Assembly: GCF_000159695.1 (NCBI RefSeq)
Contig: NZ_CM000955.1
Coordinates: 265,001 to 329,000, forward strand
Origin: Finegoldia magna ATCC 53516
GTDB taxonomy: Bacteria > Bacillota > Clostridia > Tissierellales > Peptoniphilaceae
DNA length: 64,000 nucleotides
Reading direction: 5' to 3'
In this document: positions 1 through 8,039 of the stretch, piece by piece
How the letters are laid out: each line of letters starts with the position of its first letter
How positions within the stretch are numbered: position 1 is the stretch's first letter
Translations under genes and position numbers: made by a program
Notes under the pieces: generated by a model
Databases searched by the model: none
The model's input: the letters and a program-made list of their open reading frames with translations, nothing else
Told to the model about the DNA's origin: nothing

Positions 1-380
1 ATTCCCCACTGCTGCCTCCCGTAGGAGTTTGGACCGTGTCTCAGTTCCAATGTGGCCGTTCATCCTCTCAGACCGGCTACTGATCGTCGCCTTGGTGGGC
101 TGTTATCTCACCAACTAGCTAATCAGACGCGAGCCCATCTATGACCGATAAATCTTTGACCGTTAAAACATGTGTTTCTACGATTTTATGCGGTATTAAT
201 CCCGGTTTCCCGAGGCTATCCCACTGTCATAGGCAGGTTGCTCACGCGTTACTCACCCGTTCGCCACTCTCATTAGTAATCTTCCACCGAAGCTTCTGTT
301 TACTAAATCCCGTTCGACTTGCATGTGTTAAGCACGCCGCCAGCGTTCGTCCTGAGCCAGGATCAAACTCTCAATTTAAT
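1..380 (-). rRNA. rrs: 16S ribosomal RNA, 5' portion (runs off the left edge)
   Basis: The reverse complement holds the universal 27F region (AGAGTTTGATC at 372-362) and the 338-region sequence (ACTCCTACGGGAGGCAGCAG-like, near 8-28). About the first 360 bases of the gene are therefore present, read right to left, and the rest lies left of the window. The 5' end near 380 is placed by counting about eight bases upstream of the 27F site. The family identity is certain; the exact mature end is inferred. Confidence 0.97.
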
Positions 381-546
381 GTTTGTTTGAAGCTAGCTTT
401 TCAGCTGACTTTTGCTTTTTTTATTCTCACCGAATTATTGTTTGGTTTGTACTTCTCTCAAAGTATTTACTTTATTTAATTTATTAAGGTTCTATAGTTT
501 GTTGTCTTAATGACAACTTTCTTCGCACTTTTGTAACGACTTTGTT

Positions 547-575
547 AGTATATCATACTAACTTTTCTTTGTCAA
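547..575 (-). promoter_or_regulatory. rRNA promoter, proximal
   Basis: On the minus strand, TTGACA (575-570) and TATACT (552-547) are separated by exactly 17 bases. This is the closest of three promoters to the 16S gene, about 170 bases before it. It is expected to be a strong sigma-A promoter for the rRNA operon. Confidence 0.75.
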
Positions 576-643
576 CACTTTTTTTGAAATGTTTTTTTAA
601 TCAAAATGTGTTTTCTTGAAATGTTACTTTAGTGAACTATTAT

Positions 644-672
644 AGTTTACTATCATCATTTCATTTTGTCAA
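644..672 (-). promoter_or_regulatory. rRNA promoter, middle
   Basis: On the minus strand, TTGACA (672-667) and TAAACT (649-644) have a 17-base spacer. The AAGTG-type sequence around the -35 resembles that of the distal promoter, which suggests a duplicated promoter unit. Confidence 0.6.
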
Positions 673-734
673 GTGTTTTGTAAAACTTTTTTTATTTTCG
701 TTTTACATGCATTACTTTCTTTTGAGTAATTTAA

Positions 735-757
735 AAAGCACTTAACTCAAAGTGCTT
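735..757 (-). terminator. Weak intrinsic terminator after the exporter operon
   Basis: The inverted repeat AAGCACTT/AAGTGCTT with a six-base loop is followed, on the minus strand, by TTTTTAAAT. It lies about 20 bases after the stop of the exporter gene. The stem is short, so termination may be partial. Confidence 0.5.
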
Positions 758-761
758 ATTT

Positions 762-790
762 ATAATATCAAGGTTTTTATTTTTTGTCAA
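762..790 (-). promoter_or_regulatory. rRNA promoter, distal (overlaps the 3' end of the exporter gene)
   Basis: On the minus strand, TTGACA (790-785) and TATTAT (767-762) have a 17-base spacer. The -35 lies inside the last codons of the neighbouring exporter gene. The predicted start would fall inside that gene's terminator hairpin, so this promoter would escape it. Confidence 0.55.
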
Positions 791-1271
791 GTGTTTTTTT
801 GTTTTTTATTTTAAAAATTGAATTTGTTTGTAAATGCTCTATTGTATTGTGCTTTATAGACTTAGATGATAAGGATGCTACAAGTATTCCTAGTGCTATA
901 CTAGCTGCAAATAACATTGCATTTCTTGCATGTGAAAAAGCTAGTTTAGAATTTTGTTGTATAGTGTAGTACATTGTGTAATACATATCCGCACCTGGAA
1001 CCAAAGATATTATCCCTGGTATTACAAAAACTGTAACTGGCATGTGAACTTTTCTTGAAGCTATCTCTCCTATTATTCCTACAGCTATTGATGCAAACAA
1101 AGCCGCGATAAATTTGTTATTTAAAATTATCGTTAAATATTTGTAAACGAACCACGCTACAAATCCAGATACCATAACTATTTTATAAGATCTTTTTGGT
1201 GAATCGTAAAATAGCGAAAATCCTAATGTGGCGAATGATGAAATGATTGATTCTATAATTATATATAACAT
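777..1271 (-). CDS. Threonine/serine exporter family, small subunit (ThrE_2 / DUF3815 type)
   Basis: This 164-residue protein is almost entirely hydrophobic, with about five membrane segments. It carries the conserved MPVTVFVIPGIISLVPGADMY stretch typical of the C-terminal half of ThrE-type amino-acid exporters. In many Firmicutes the exporter is split into two genes, as here. Its ATG overlaps the TAA of the upstream partner by one base (TAATG), implying translational coupling and a two-subunit complex in the plasma membrane. The substrate (threonine, serine or another small amino acid) is inferred from the family only. Confidence 0.85.
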   Translation of the reverse strand: MLYIIIESIISSFATLGFSLFYDSPKRSYKIVMVSGFVAWFVYKYLTIILNNKFIAALFASIAVGIIGEIASRKVHMPVTVFVIPGIISLVPGADMYYTMYYTIQQNSKLAFSHARNAMLFAASIALGILVASLSSKSIKHNTIEHLQTNSIFKIKNKKTLDKK

Positions 1272-2065
1272 TAGATTGCCTCCATCATAACCGCAAAATA
1301 CAATATACTACCAACGCCTAGAGCTATACTCAACGCTGTAATCACTGCATTAATCATAGAACTTATCCCAGATAATAAATCTCCACTTAGTACGTCTCTA
1401 ACAGAGTTTGTAATGGACACTCCAGGAACAAATGGCATGATACAACCTACGATAATACTGTTCATATCCAAAGCTACACTAAAGATTCCAAAAATTTTCA
1501 ATGTAACTAAAGTTAGAAATGTCATAAACGCAACTGTAATATATGTATTAACAAATTGTGGATTTTCTTTTCTTTGAAAAAATCTGAATACTAACATTTC
1601 TAATATAGATATAAAGAAAGCTACGATAGGTTCAATAATACCACCCACTAATAAATGCGCAAATAATCCTGAAGCTGCAGATGCACCTAGGATATAAAGT
1701 TTTTTATCGACAGTTCTGTTATCTATTTTATTTATTATTTCTATTGACTCATCCAAAGTATACACATCTTTTACAAAATTTCTGGAAAAATTATTAATTT
1801 GATGAATCTTCCACAAATTTGTAGCCTTAGGAATTGTCCTTCTCATAGTTACAAGATCTCCAAAATCAAAACTCAAACATATAATGATACAAGTATAAGA
1901 TACAAATACATTTATTTTATTGACTTTTTGAATACTTTTACTCATTCTAAAAGCCGTATCTTCTACACGATATGTTTCCGCGCCACTCTCAAGCAAAATT
2001 CTTGCAGTATCAGCGACTACATCCATTAAATCTTGGCAATCTTCTTTTGTTTTAACGAATTGCAA
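1271..2065 (-). CDS. Threonine/serine exporter family, large subunit (ThrE_1 / DUF1212 type)
   Basis: The cytoplasmic N-terminal half carries the family signature ILLESGAETYRVEDTAFRM, with conserved Gly, Glu, Tyr and Arg. About five membrane helices follow, containing GCIMPFVPGVSITNSVRDVLSGD. It pairs with the overlapping downstream gene to form the complete exporter. I set the start at a TTG (2065-2063) because a strong GGAGGAG lies five bases before it. An upstream in-frame ATG at 2107 has no ribosome site and would overlap the ribosome site of the divergent nitroreductase gene. With the ATG start the protein would be 278 residues. Confidence 0.85.
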   Translation of the reverse strand: MQFVKTKEDCQDLMDVVADTARILLESGAETYRVEDTAFRMSKSIQKVNKINVFVSYTCIIICLSFDFGDLVTMRRTIPKATNLWKIHQINNFSRNFVKDVYTLDESIEIINKIDNRTVDKKLYILGASAASGLFAHLLVGGIIEPIVAFFISILEMLVFRFFQRKENPQFVNTYITVAFMTFLTLVTLKIFGIFSVALDMNSIIVGCIMPFVPGVSITNSVRDVLSGDLLSGISSMINAVITALSIALGVGSILYFAVMMEAI

Positions 2066-2109
2066 AATATCTCCTCCAGTATTAAAATTATAACATATAG
2101 GAGGCAATT

Positions 2110-2613
2110 ATGGATATTATCAAAAACAGAAGATCGAGAAGAAATTTTACATCTAAAAAGGTATCAATAGAAGATATAAAACAAATCGTAGAAGCTGGAA
2201 CCTTTGCTCCTACTGGAATGAACAAGCAAGACAACATTATAGTTGCTATCTCTGATGATAGTACAATGGAAAATTTATTAAAATCTATTAGAAAACATTT
2301 AAACAACGAAAACTACAACGGATTTTATAATTGCAAAAATATGATTTTGCTTTTAAGTCCTCACGATAATAGAAATAGAAAGTTTGACTGTGGATGCATA
2401 ATGCAAAATATGATGTTAAAAGCTTGTGAATTAAATGTAGCGAATGTATGGATTAATCAGTTTTACGATTCCTATGATAGCGAACCTATCAAAAGTTTTC
2501 TACAATCTATAGACATTGATGACAATTATGAAATCACTTGTGCACTTGCTCTGGGTTATAGTGACGAAACTCCAAAAATCAAACCAAACAAATTTATAAC
2601 TAAATTTATCTAA
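2110..2613 (+). CDS. Nitroreductase family protein
   Basis: This 167-residue FMN-dependent oxidoreductase starts with the family motif IKNRRSRRNFTSKKVS, whose basic residues bind FMN phosphate, followed by AGTFAPTGMNKQD. A GCIMQNMMLKA helix lies in the middle and a LALGYSDE segment near the end, the usual order for nitroreductase-fold proteins. It is likely to reduce quinones, flavins or nitro compounds with NAD(P)H; the substrate cannot be told. AGGAGG at 2099-2104 sits five bases before the ATG. It is divergent from the exporter pair and ends at a strong hairpin. Confidence 0.85.
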   Translation: MDIIKNRRSRRNFTSKKVSIEDIKQIVEAGTFAPTGMNKQDNIIVAISDDSTMENLLKSIRKHLNNENYNGFYNCKNMILLLSPHDNRNRKFDCGCIMQNMMLKACELNVANVWINQFYDSYDSEPIKSFLQSIDIDDNYEITCALALGYSDETPKIKPNKFITKFI

Positions 2614-2619
2614 AAAAAT

Positions 2620-2666
2620 AGATCGATTGAAACTGACTCATAATCAGTTTTCAATCGATCTTTTAT
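2620..2666. terminator. Bidirectional terminator between the nitroreductase and nqrF
   Basis: A stem of about 17 base pairs (AGATCGATTGAAACTGA and its near-perfect complement, one bulge) has a seven-base loop. It is flanked by T-runs on one side and A-runs on the other. It serves convergent transcription units. Confidence 0.85.
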
Positions 2667-2667
2667 T

Positions 2668-3783
2668 TTAGAAGTTATCGTAATAAATTCTGTCGTCAGT
2701 TACTCCAACTTCGTTCAATGCTTTTGTCAAAGATTCTATCATTCTTGGAGATCCGCACAAGTAAGCTGAGCTATTCTTTCCAGTTTCTTTGCAATATTTC
2801 TTGATTGCATCATCAGCATGTCCAGTTTCTCCTTCCCAATTCATTTCAGGAGTTGTTCTTGACAATACTGGAATAAATTTGAAATCGTACAAATCTTCTT
2901 CAAATTGTTTCAATTCATCTAACAAGAATAAATCATCTGGAGTTTTGGCTCCAAAGTAAAATCTTGCTTTTCTCTTAACATCATGATCTCTCATGTGGTT
3001 AAGTATAGATCTTATTGGTGCAAACCCAGTTCCAGCTGCTCCCAATATAATTTCTGTATCTTCATCGTGATAGTAGAAATCACCATAAGGACCATTGATA
3101 GTAACCTTGTCGCCTTCTTTAAGAACTTTGTGACAATAAGTTGTACAAATACCCTTAGTATAACCAATTAACAATTCGATATGTTTTTCATCTCTTATAC
3201 TAGAAGCAATAGAATATGCTCTGAATACTTCTTCATCTGATCCTTCATATCCATCGCCTTTTGGATATTCTTCTGCTTTTAATTGTACATATTGACCAGG
3301 TTTAAATTTGATAGTTTCTCCTTCTGGAAGTTCAAATCTAAACTTTGTAATTCTATCAGTCAAAGGTAATTTTTCAACAAGAGTTGTTTCGTATTCTTTT
3401 ACGTTAAATAATTCTTCTGGAATTTGAATCGAAATATCTTTTTTGACCTTTACTTGACAAGATAATCTGACACTATCGTTAAGTTCATCTTCTGTTAACA
3501 TTGGTTTTTCTGTAGCAAGTACGGGACCTGCTCCATCCAAAACTTTTACTTTACAATAACCACATGATCCCTTACCACCACAAGCTGATGGAATGAATAC
3601 TTTTTGGTTTCTAAGTGTAGATAATAAACTATCTCCACCATCTACTGTAAATTCTTTATCGTTATTAATAGTTAGTTTTACTTCACCATAATCTGCAATG
3701 TACTTATCTGCAAATGAAAGCAACAATGCAAATAACGCACATAAAACAGATACTACAATTGTTGTAATAATTATTTGTCCCAT
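2668..3783 (-). CDS. nqrF: NADH:quinone reductase (Na+-translocating) subunit F-like protein
   Basis: This 371-residue protein has the full NqrF architecture. One N-terminal membrane helix (about 5-25) is followed by a plant-type 2Fe-2S ferredoxin domain with Cys68, Cys74, Cys77 and Cys109. A FAD domain contains RAYSIASS, and a C-terminal NADH-binding domain contains GAAGTGFAPIRSI and YLCGSP. It should take electrons from NADH into a membrane ion pump. It is the last gene of the nqrB-C-D-E-F cluster. Rnf complexes would have the ferredoxin-like RnfB in this place, so the NqrF identity marks this as an Nqr-type NADH-entry module. Confidence 0.92.
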   Translation of the reverse strand: MGQIIITTIVVSVLCALFALLLSFADKYIADYGEVKLTINNDKEFTVDGGDSLLSTLRNQKVFIPSACGGKGSCGYCKVKVLDGAGPVLATEKPMLTEDELNDSVRLSCQVKVKKDISIQIPEELFNVKEYETTLVEKLPLTDRITKFRFELPEGETIKFKPGQYVQLKAEEYPKGDGYEGSDEEVFRAYSIASSIRDEKHIELLIGYTKGICTTYCHKVLKEGDKVTINGPYGDFYYHDEDTEIILGAAGTGFAPIRSILNHMRDHDVKRKARFYFGAKTPDDLFLLDELKQFEEDLYDFKFIPVLSRTTPEMNWEGETGHADDAIKKYCKETGKNSSAYLCGSPRMIESLTKALNEVGVTDDRIYYDNF

Positions 3784-3792
3784 GATTCCTCC

Positions 3793-4377
3793 TTATGATA
3801 TTTGAACTATACCAGAGAATCCGATGAAAGCCATCGCCATGATTCCAGTTATAATTAAAGTTAAAGGAGATCCTTGGAGACCTTTTGGTACAGATGAATC
3901 CTTGATTTTGGATCTAATTCCTGCCATTGATACAATTGCTAACATCCAACCAAGTCCACTTCCTATTGCAAATCCTACTGTTTGCAAGAAGTTGTAGTTT
4001 CTGATTACCATAAACAAACTTACCCCTAAAATTGCACAGTTTACTGTGATAAGTGGCAAGAATATTCCAAGAGCGTAATACAAATTTGGAACGTATTTTT
4101 CCAAAATCATTTCCAATAATTGAACAAATGCTGCTATTGAAATAATAAAAATTATATATCTCAAATATTCTATATTAAATCTTACAACTAATTTATATAA
4201 GAAAAAGTTGATTATAGTTGTAATCGTCAATACAAATGTTACAGCTATTCCCAATCCTGTTGCAGTTTCAATTTCTTTACTTACTGCTATAAATGAACAC
4301 ATTCCCAAAAAGTTTGAGAAAATCATATTTGAAGTAAAGATTGATGCAAAAAATATAACTAAAGGACTAATCGTCAT
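3793..4377 (-). CDS. nqrE: Nqr/Rnf membrane subunit NqrE/RnfA
   Basis: This 194-residue integral membrane protein has six predicted helices. It carries the family hallmarks FSNFLGMCSF in helix 1 and VNCAILGVSLF in the fourth helix, each with a Cys. In solved Nqr/Rnf complexes these paired cysteines of NqrD and NqrE hold a membrane-buried 2Fe-2S cluster. The start ATG is directly coupled to the stop of nqrD (one-base overlap), and nqrF follows after nine bases. Confidence 0.92.
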   Translation of the reverse strand: MTISPLVIFFASIFTSNMIFSNFLGMCSFIAVSKEIETATGLGIAVTFVLTITTIINFFLYKLVVRFNIEYLRYIIFIISIAAFVQLLEMILEKYVPNLYYALGIFLPLITVNCAILGVSLFMVIRNYNFLQTVGFAIGSGLGWMLAIVSMAGIRSKIKDSSVPKGLQGSPLTLIITGIMAMAFIGFSGIVQIS

Positions 4378-4991
4378 TACTTAGCATCTCCTTCCTTTTT
4401 AAGATGAGCATTAGCAATCCACATAACTATAGGTAAAATGAAGAATGCTGCTGGTGGCATAACCATCATTGTCCATGGCACAAAACTTTCAGGCATTATT
4501 CTGATTCCGAATACACTACCGAATCCCAATAATTCTCTGATCAAAGCTATAAGCACAAGAACTACAGTATATCCTAAGCCTGATGCCACACCATCTACAA
4601 AACTACTTACAGGATCGTTGCTGATAGCAAATGCTTCTGCACGTCCCATTATTATACAGTTGGTAATAATCAAACCAACGTAAGGTCCTAATGTTTTACT
4701 CATTTCTGGCATGTAAGCCTTCAAGAAAATATCTACTATTATTACGAAGAACGCAATAATAAATACTTGAACCATCATACGAATGTGTTTTGGAGTTACT
4801 TTTCTAAGTAAACTAATCAAAAACGATGAACATCCTGTAACAAAAGCTAATGCAAGTCCCATAACTAAGGAGTTCATACATAAGTTTGTTACTGCTAATG
4901 TGGAACAAATTCCTATAACTTGAATAAGAACAGGGTTGTCATCAAGCAATCCATTTTTTAATAATTTAGTATATTTATTTGAATTAGCCAT
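4377..4991 (-). CDS. nqrD: Nqr/Rnf membrane subunit NqrD/RnfE
   Basis: This 204-residue six-helix membrane protein is the paralogue of NqrE. It has LAVTNLCMNSLVMG in the first helices and ITNCIIMGRAEAFA in the fourth, carrying the conserved Cys residues of the intramembrane iron-sulphur site. It overlaps the genes on both sides by one base, so the four membrane subunits are translated as one coupled set. Confidence 0.92.
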   Translation of the reverse strand: MANSNKYTKLLKNGLLDDNPVLIQVIGICSTLAVTNLCMNSLVMGLALAFVTGCSSFLISLLRKVTPKHIRMMVQVFIIAFFVIIVDIFLKAYMPEMSKTLGPYVGLIITNCIIMGRAEAFAISNDPVSSFVDGVASGLGYTVVLVLIALIRELLGFGSVFGIRIMPESFVPWTMMVMPPAAFFILPIVMWIANAHLKKEGDAK

Positions 4992-5596
4992 TATTTACCT
5001 CCATTCTTAATAAACTCATTCACATCTTCATTAATCATGTTCACAACAAATGTAGATGTTTGAGTTGCACCACTTATAGCATCAATATTTCCACCATTTG
5101 CTGGTTTATTAATTACAATTTTACCGTCAACAGGTTTTGAAATATCCAAATCTCTGTATTGGTTTTTGTATTCATCTTCTGTGATACGTCCACCCAAACC
5201 AGGAGTTTCGTCTTGTTTAATGAATTCTATTCCAACAAGTTTTTTCATATCTTTAGTTATTCCTACATATCCACTGATTGAACCCCAAAGTCCAGGTCCG
5301 TTAATAGGAACTGCATAAGCTTTTTCTTCACCATCTTGTTTTAAAATGTAAAGTTTGCTGTCTTTGTAGTCTTCTTCTACGACATTGTCTTTGAAAGTCT
5401 TGTCAATGTTTGATGCAGAAGTATCTTCAGGTAAGATATTAAATACATTCAAAATCTTATGTTTTAATTCGATATCTTGATTAAATTTTACTGTAGGAGT
5501 TGTAACTTGATTTAACAAAGCCAACGCTAATGTCAAAACTAGTGTCAATCCCAACATAAAAATTACTGGATATACGACTGATTTTTTCTTAGCCAT
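4991..5596 (-). CDS. nqrC: Nqr/Rnf FMN-binding subunit NqrC/RnfG
   Basis: This 201-residue protein has one N-terminal membrane helix (about 8-30) and an extracytoplasmic FMN-binding domain. It contains GLWGSISGYVGI, the ETPGLGGRI motif, and the flavinylation motif SGATQT at 175-180. Thr180 corresponds to the threonine that carries covalent FMN in NqrC and RnfG. It overlaps nqrB by eight bases. Flavinylation requires an ApbE enzyme, which is not encoded in this window. Confidence 0.92.
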   Translation of the reverse strand: MAKKKSVVYPVIFMLGLTLVLTLALALLNQVTTPTVKFNQDIELKHKILNVFNILPEDTSASNIDKTFKDNVVEEDYKDSKLYILKQDGEEKAYAVPINGPGLWGSISGYVGITKDMKKLVGIEFIKQDETPGLGGRITEDEYKNQYRDLDISKPVDGKIVINKPANGGNIDAISGATQTSTFVVNMINEDVNEFIKNGGK

Positions 5597-6575
5597 TAAC
5601 CTTGACCTCCTTATTTGATTTTGCTTTTTTATTAGCTTGAACTTTATTTACACAATAATCAATTATTGGTGCAAAAGTGTTACCAATAAGAACTGCAAAC
5701 ATAACACCACCTGCAAATAGTGCAAATCCTCTGATAATTACAGTTACAATTCCTATTATGAAACCATAAATCCATTTACCAATTGGAGTTTTTGCAGCAG
5801 ATACAGGATCTGTTGCCATGAATACAGTACCGAATAAAAATCCTCCCATTAACATTCCATAAATAGGATTAGGAACAGAAGTTACACCCATTGCGTTAAA
5901 AATTAAACTTAATACGCAAAAACCTAGTACACTTCCTGCCATAATTTGCCAGCTTGCAACTTTTTTATAAATCAAATAAATTGCTCCAATAATAATCAAA
6001 ACTTTGCAAGTCTCTCCGATAACTCCAGGAATTTGTCCCAAAAGCATAGTCGGGATTGTTTCAAATGCTGAGTTAACTTTGAAGGCTGTCATTGGAGTTG
6101 GTTGTGTCATAGAGTCCAATGATTGAGTTAAGTAAGTTCCAAATCCTCCTGGAAAACTACCTACAGCTTTGTTCCAATAAATAGTCATTTGTTGAGGAAA
6201 ATTAACATAAATAAATACACGAGCCACTAAGGCTGGATTGAAAACATTTTTTGCAAATCCTCCAAAAACCATCTTCCCGAAAAATATACCAAACGCTATA
6301 CCAACTGCTGAAATCCAAAAAGGAATTGATGGTGGTAATGTCATTGTATACAAACAGGATGTGACAATAGCTGCTTCAGATATTTTGTTTCTTTTGAATA
6401 TCTTAGCATTAGCCAAATATTCGACAAGGCATGCAACTATTATGTTTAGCAAAAACAAAGCTAACACTCTTAGGCCATAAAAATATATCGCCACTAAAGC
6501 AATCGGCAAAAGCGCAAACATAACAGGATGCATCATTTTTTGTTTCATAAAATACTTATTATAAAACTCTTTCAA
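5589..6575 (-). CDS. nqrB: Nqr/Rnf membrane subunit NqrB/RnfD
   Basis: This 328-residue polytopic membrane protein has the family signatures VFNPALVARVF and FMATDPVSAAKTP. The stretch TQPTPMTAF (about 157-165) sits where the family carries the threonine esterified to FMN. Its length is closer to RnfD (about 350) than to NqrB (about 410). I start it at a TTG (6575) six bases after AAGGGGTG. A GTG three codons earlier overlaps that ribosome site. It is first in the operon: there is no NqrA or RnfC gene upstream, where one is normally found. Confidence 0.9.
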   Translation of the reverse strand: MKEFYNKYFMKQKMMHPVMFALLPIALVAIYFYGLRVLALFLLNIIVACLVEYLANAKIFKRNKISEAAIVTSCLYTMTLPPSIPFWISAVGIAFGIFFGKMVFGGFAKNVFNPALVARVFIYVNFPQQMTIYWNKAVGSFPGGFGTYLTQSLDSMTQPTPMTAFKVNSAFETIPTMLLGQIPGVIGETCKVLIIIGAIYLIYKKVASWQIMAGSVLGFCVLSLIFNAMGVTSVPNPIYGMLMGGFLFGTVFMATDPVSAAKTPIGKWIYGFIIGIVTVIIRGFALFAGGVMFAVLIGNTFAPIIDYCVNKVQANKKAKSNKEVKVNG

Positions 6576-6685
6576 ACCTTTCACCCCTTATAAAAATTTT
6601 TTATATATAAAACCCATAAAATACGGATTTATTTTCACTACTAAAAGCTTTTCATTATGTACTATAAAAAATATTTCTTTTATTT

Positions 6686-6713
6686 ATCATATCATAAAGA
6701 GCACCAAAATCAA
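6686..6713 (-). promoter_or_regulatory. Candidate promoter of the nqr operon
   Basis: On the minus strand, TTGATT (6713-6708) and TATGAT (6691-6686) are 16 bases apart, with TGA directly before the -10 (extended type). This leaves a leader of about 105 bases before nqrB. I see no riboswitch-like structure in the leader. Confidence 0.4.
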
Positions 6714-6824
6714 TGATAAAATTTGTTATTTTTAATAAGTAGAATATCTTATGCCAAAGATATTGACCATATATAATATACCCATTTAACCATAAAAATA
6801 ATTATCTCAGATAATTTTCTTCAA
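6714..6824. other. Intergenic stretch before the nqr promoter
   Basis: About 110 AT-rich bases hold only one short palindrome (ATTATCTCAGATAAT at about 6801-6815). No open frame or known RNA motif was recognised. The palindrome could be an operator but nothing else supports that. Confidence 0.3.
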
Positions 6825-6855
6825 TAAAAAAATCGACCTAAATTAATAGGCCGAT
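6825..6855 (-). terminator. Terminator after the flippase-like gene
   Basis: The stem ATCGGCCTA/TAGGTCGAT (one G-T pair) with a short AT loop is followed by seven T residues on the minus strand. It begins within a few bases of the stop codon at 6859. Confidence 0.8.
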
Positions 6856-6858
6856 CTG

Positions 6859-7911
6859 TTATTCTTGATTAAATTTTATAAGACTTTTGTTTTTCTGAAA
6901 ATTTTTGCGATTAGTTTTCACCAGCAAAAAGTACAGCCCTGCAAAAGGCACTGCTAAGTAAAATGTCACAAATCTGTTTATAGCCATAATACTAAACGCC
7001 AAAGATTTTGGCATAAATGAAGAATACACAAGCATCATGCTTCCTTCGATAACTCCTACACCTCCAGGAATATGAACACTTTCAAACGAAATTGTAACCA
7101 CCGCTTGGATTAGAACAAGAGTCATAAAATTATATGAATTCAATCCAAATGATTTGTACAAAATTGCAGGGATTGCAAATGAAAACAAAAGCATTGGAAT
7201 TGATATGCACAATAATTTTGCAAAAACTTTTTTATTATTAATCAAAAATTTCCCGAAATTTTTGTGTTCTTCTATGGTTTTTGAAATATCTTCTTCAGAT
7301 TTGCTGAATCGTTTCAGAATTTTAAATTTGGAAAATATCGTGTTGAAAAATCTAATTACTCTAGCCGCCAATTCGCTATCAAACATCAAAAATCCTATTC
7401 CGATTACCAGTACCAATTGACACGCTATTCCATATATAACCAAGTACTTAAACTCAGAAATCGACGCAATTTTTCCTACTAATCCAAAAATCATTGCTAC
7501 AAAGAAAATAATTACCATGGACAAATGATAAATCCAATTAAAAGAAAGTAGTGAATTGATAGTAGTCAATGAATCAATGTTATCCGTTCTCATTGTGTGG
7601 TATTGCAATGGTTGACCAAGGCTACCACCTGGGGATATCATACTGAAAAAATAATCCGTAAATGTATATCCAAAGCACCTTTTAAATGATACATCATAAC
7701 CTTGTATACTTAGAAGATATTTATACGATATAGCTTCCAATAGAAAAAACATAAACATGGTCATAACACATGCTGCTATGAAAACTGGTCCTATTTTTTT
7801 TATTACATCAAAAGCATCATCTGCTCCAATTTTATTTTTTATGAAAAAAATTACTCCTACACTAAATGCAAATACTAAAATTGCTCTTAAAATCGTGTTT
7901 TTGTTCTTCAT
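6859..7911 (-). CDS. Flippase-like / lysylphosphatidylglycerol synthase transmembrane-domain protein
   Basis: This 350-residue polytopic membrane protein has about eight helices. Its motifs (SPGGSLGQPLQ near residue 95-105 and HIPGGVGVIEG near 290) are characteristic of the MprF N-terminal flippase domain and the related UPF0104 family. No lysyl-transferase domain is attached, so it is probably a stand-alone lipid flippase or glycolipid-handling protein. I start at the ATG at 7911 because GAGGTG lies just before it; a longer in-frame start at 7941 falls in the -10 region. It is a single-gene unit with its own promoter and terminator. Confidence 0.75.
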   Translation of the reverse strand: MKNKNTILRAILVFAFSVGVIFFIKNKIGADDAFDVIKKIGPVFIAACVMTMFMFFLLEAISYKYLLSIQGYDVSFKRCFGYTFTDYFFSMISPGGSLGQPLQYHTMRTDNIDSLTTINSLLSFNWIYHLSMVIIFFVAMIFGLVGKIASISEFKYLVIYGIACQLVLVIGIGFLMFDSELAARVIRFFNTIFSKFKILKRFSKSEEDISKTIEEHKNFGKFLINNKKVFAKLLCISIPMLLFSFAIPAILYKSFGLNSYNFMTLVLIQAVVTISFESVHIPGGVGVIEGSMMLVYSSFMPKSLAFSIMAINRFVTFYLAVPFAGLYFLLVKTNRKNFQKNKSLIKFNQE

Positions 7912-7931
7912 GTTACACCTCATCTGATAAA

Positions 7932-7961
7932 AGTATACCATTAGTGTAATACAGTTTGCAA
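7932..7961 (-). promoter_or_regulatory. Promoter of the flippase-like gene
   Basis: On the minus strand, TTGCAA (7961-7956) and TATACT (7937-7932) are 18 bases apart, with TGG before the -10 (extended type). The predicted start is about 15 bases before the ATG. Confidence 0.55.
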
Positions 7962-8002
7962 TTAGTTTTTTTCATTGTTGACTTTTTGTATACTTTTGAA
8001 AG

Positions 8003-8033
8003 TAAAAAGCCTACCGAAATAAATCAGTAGGCT
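8003..8033 (-). terminator. Terminator of ileS
   Basis: The stem AGCCTAC/GTAGGCT is followed on the minus strand by a TTTTTACTTT tail, directly after the ileS stop codon at 8040. Confidence 0.85.
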
Positions 8034-8039
8034 AATTAG

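Noticed and set aside
141..479. 112-residue open frame on the plus strand at the left edge
   Set aside because: It is antisense to the 16S rRNA gene and its upstream region, a well-known source of false frames.
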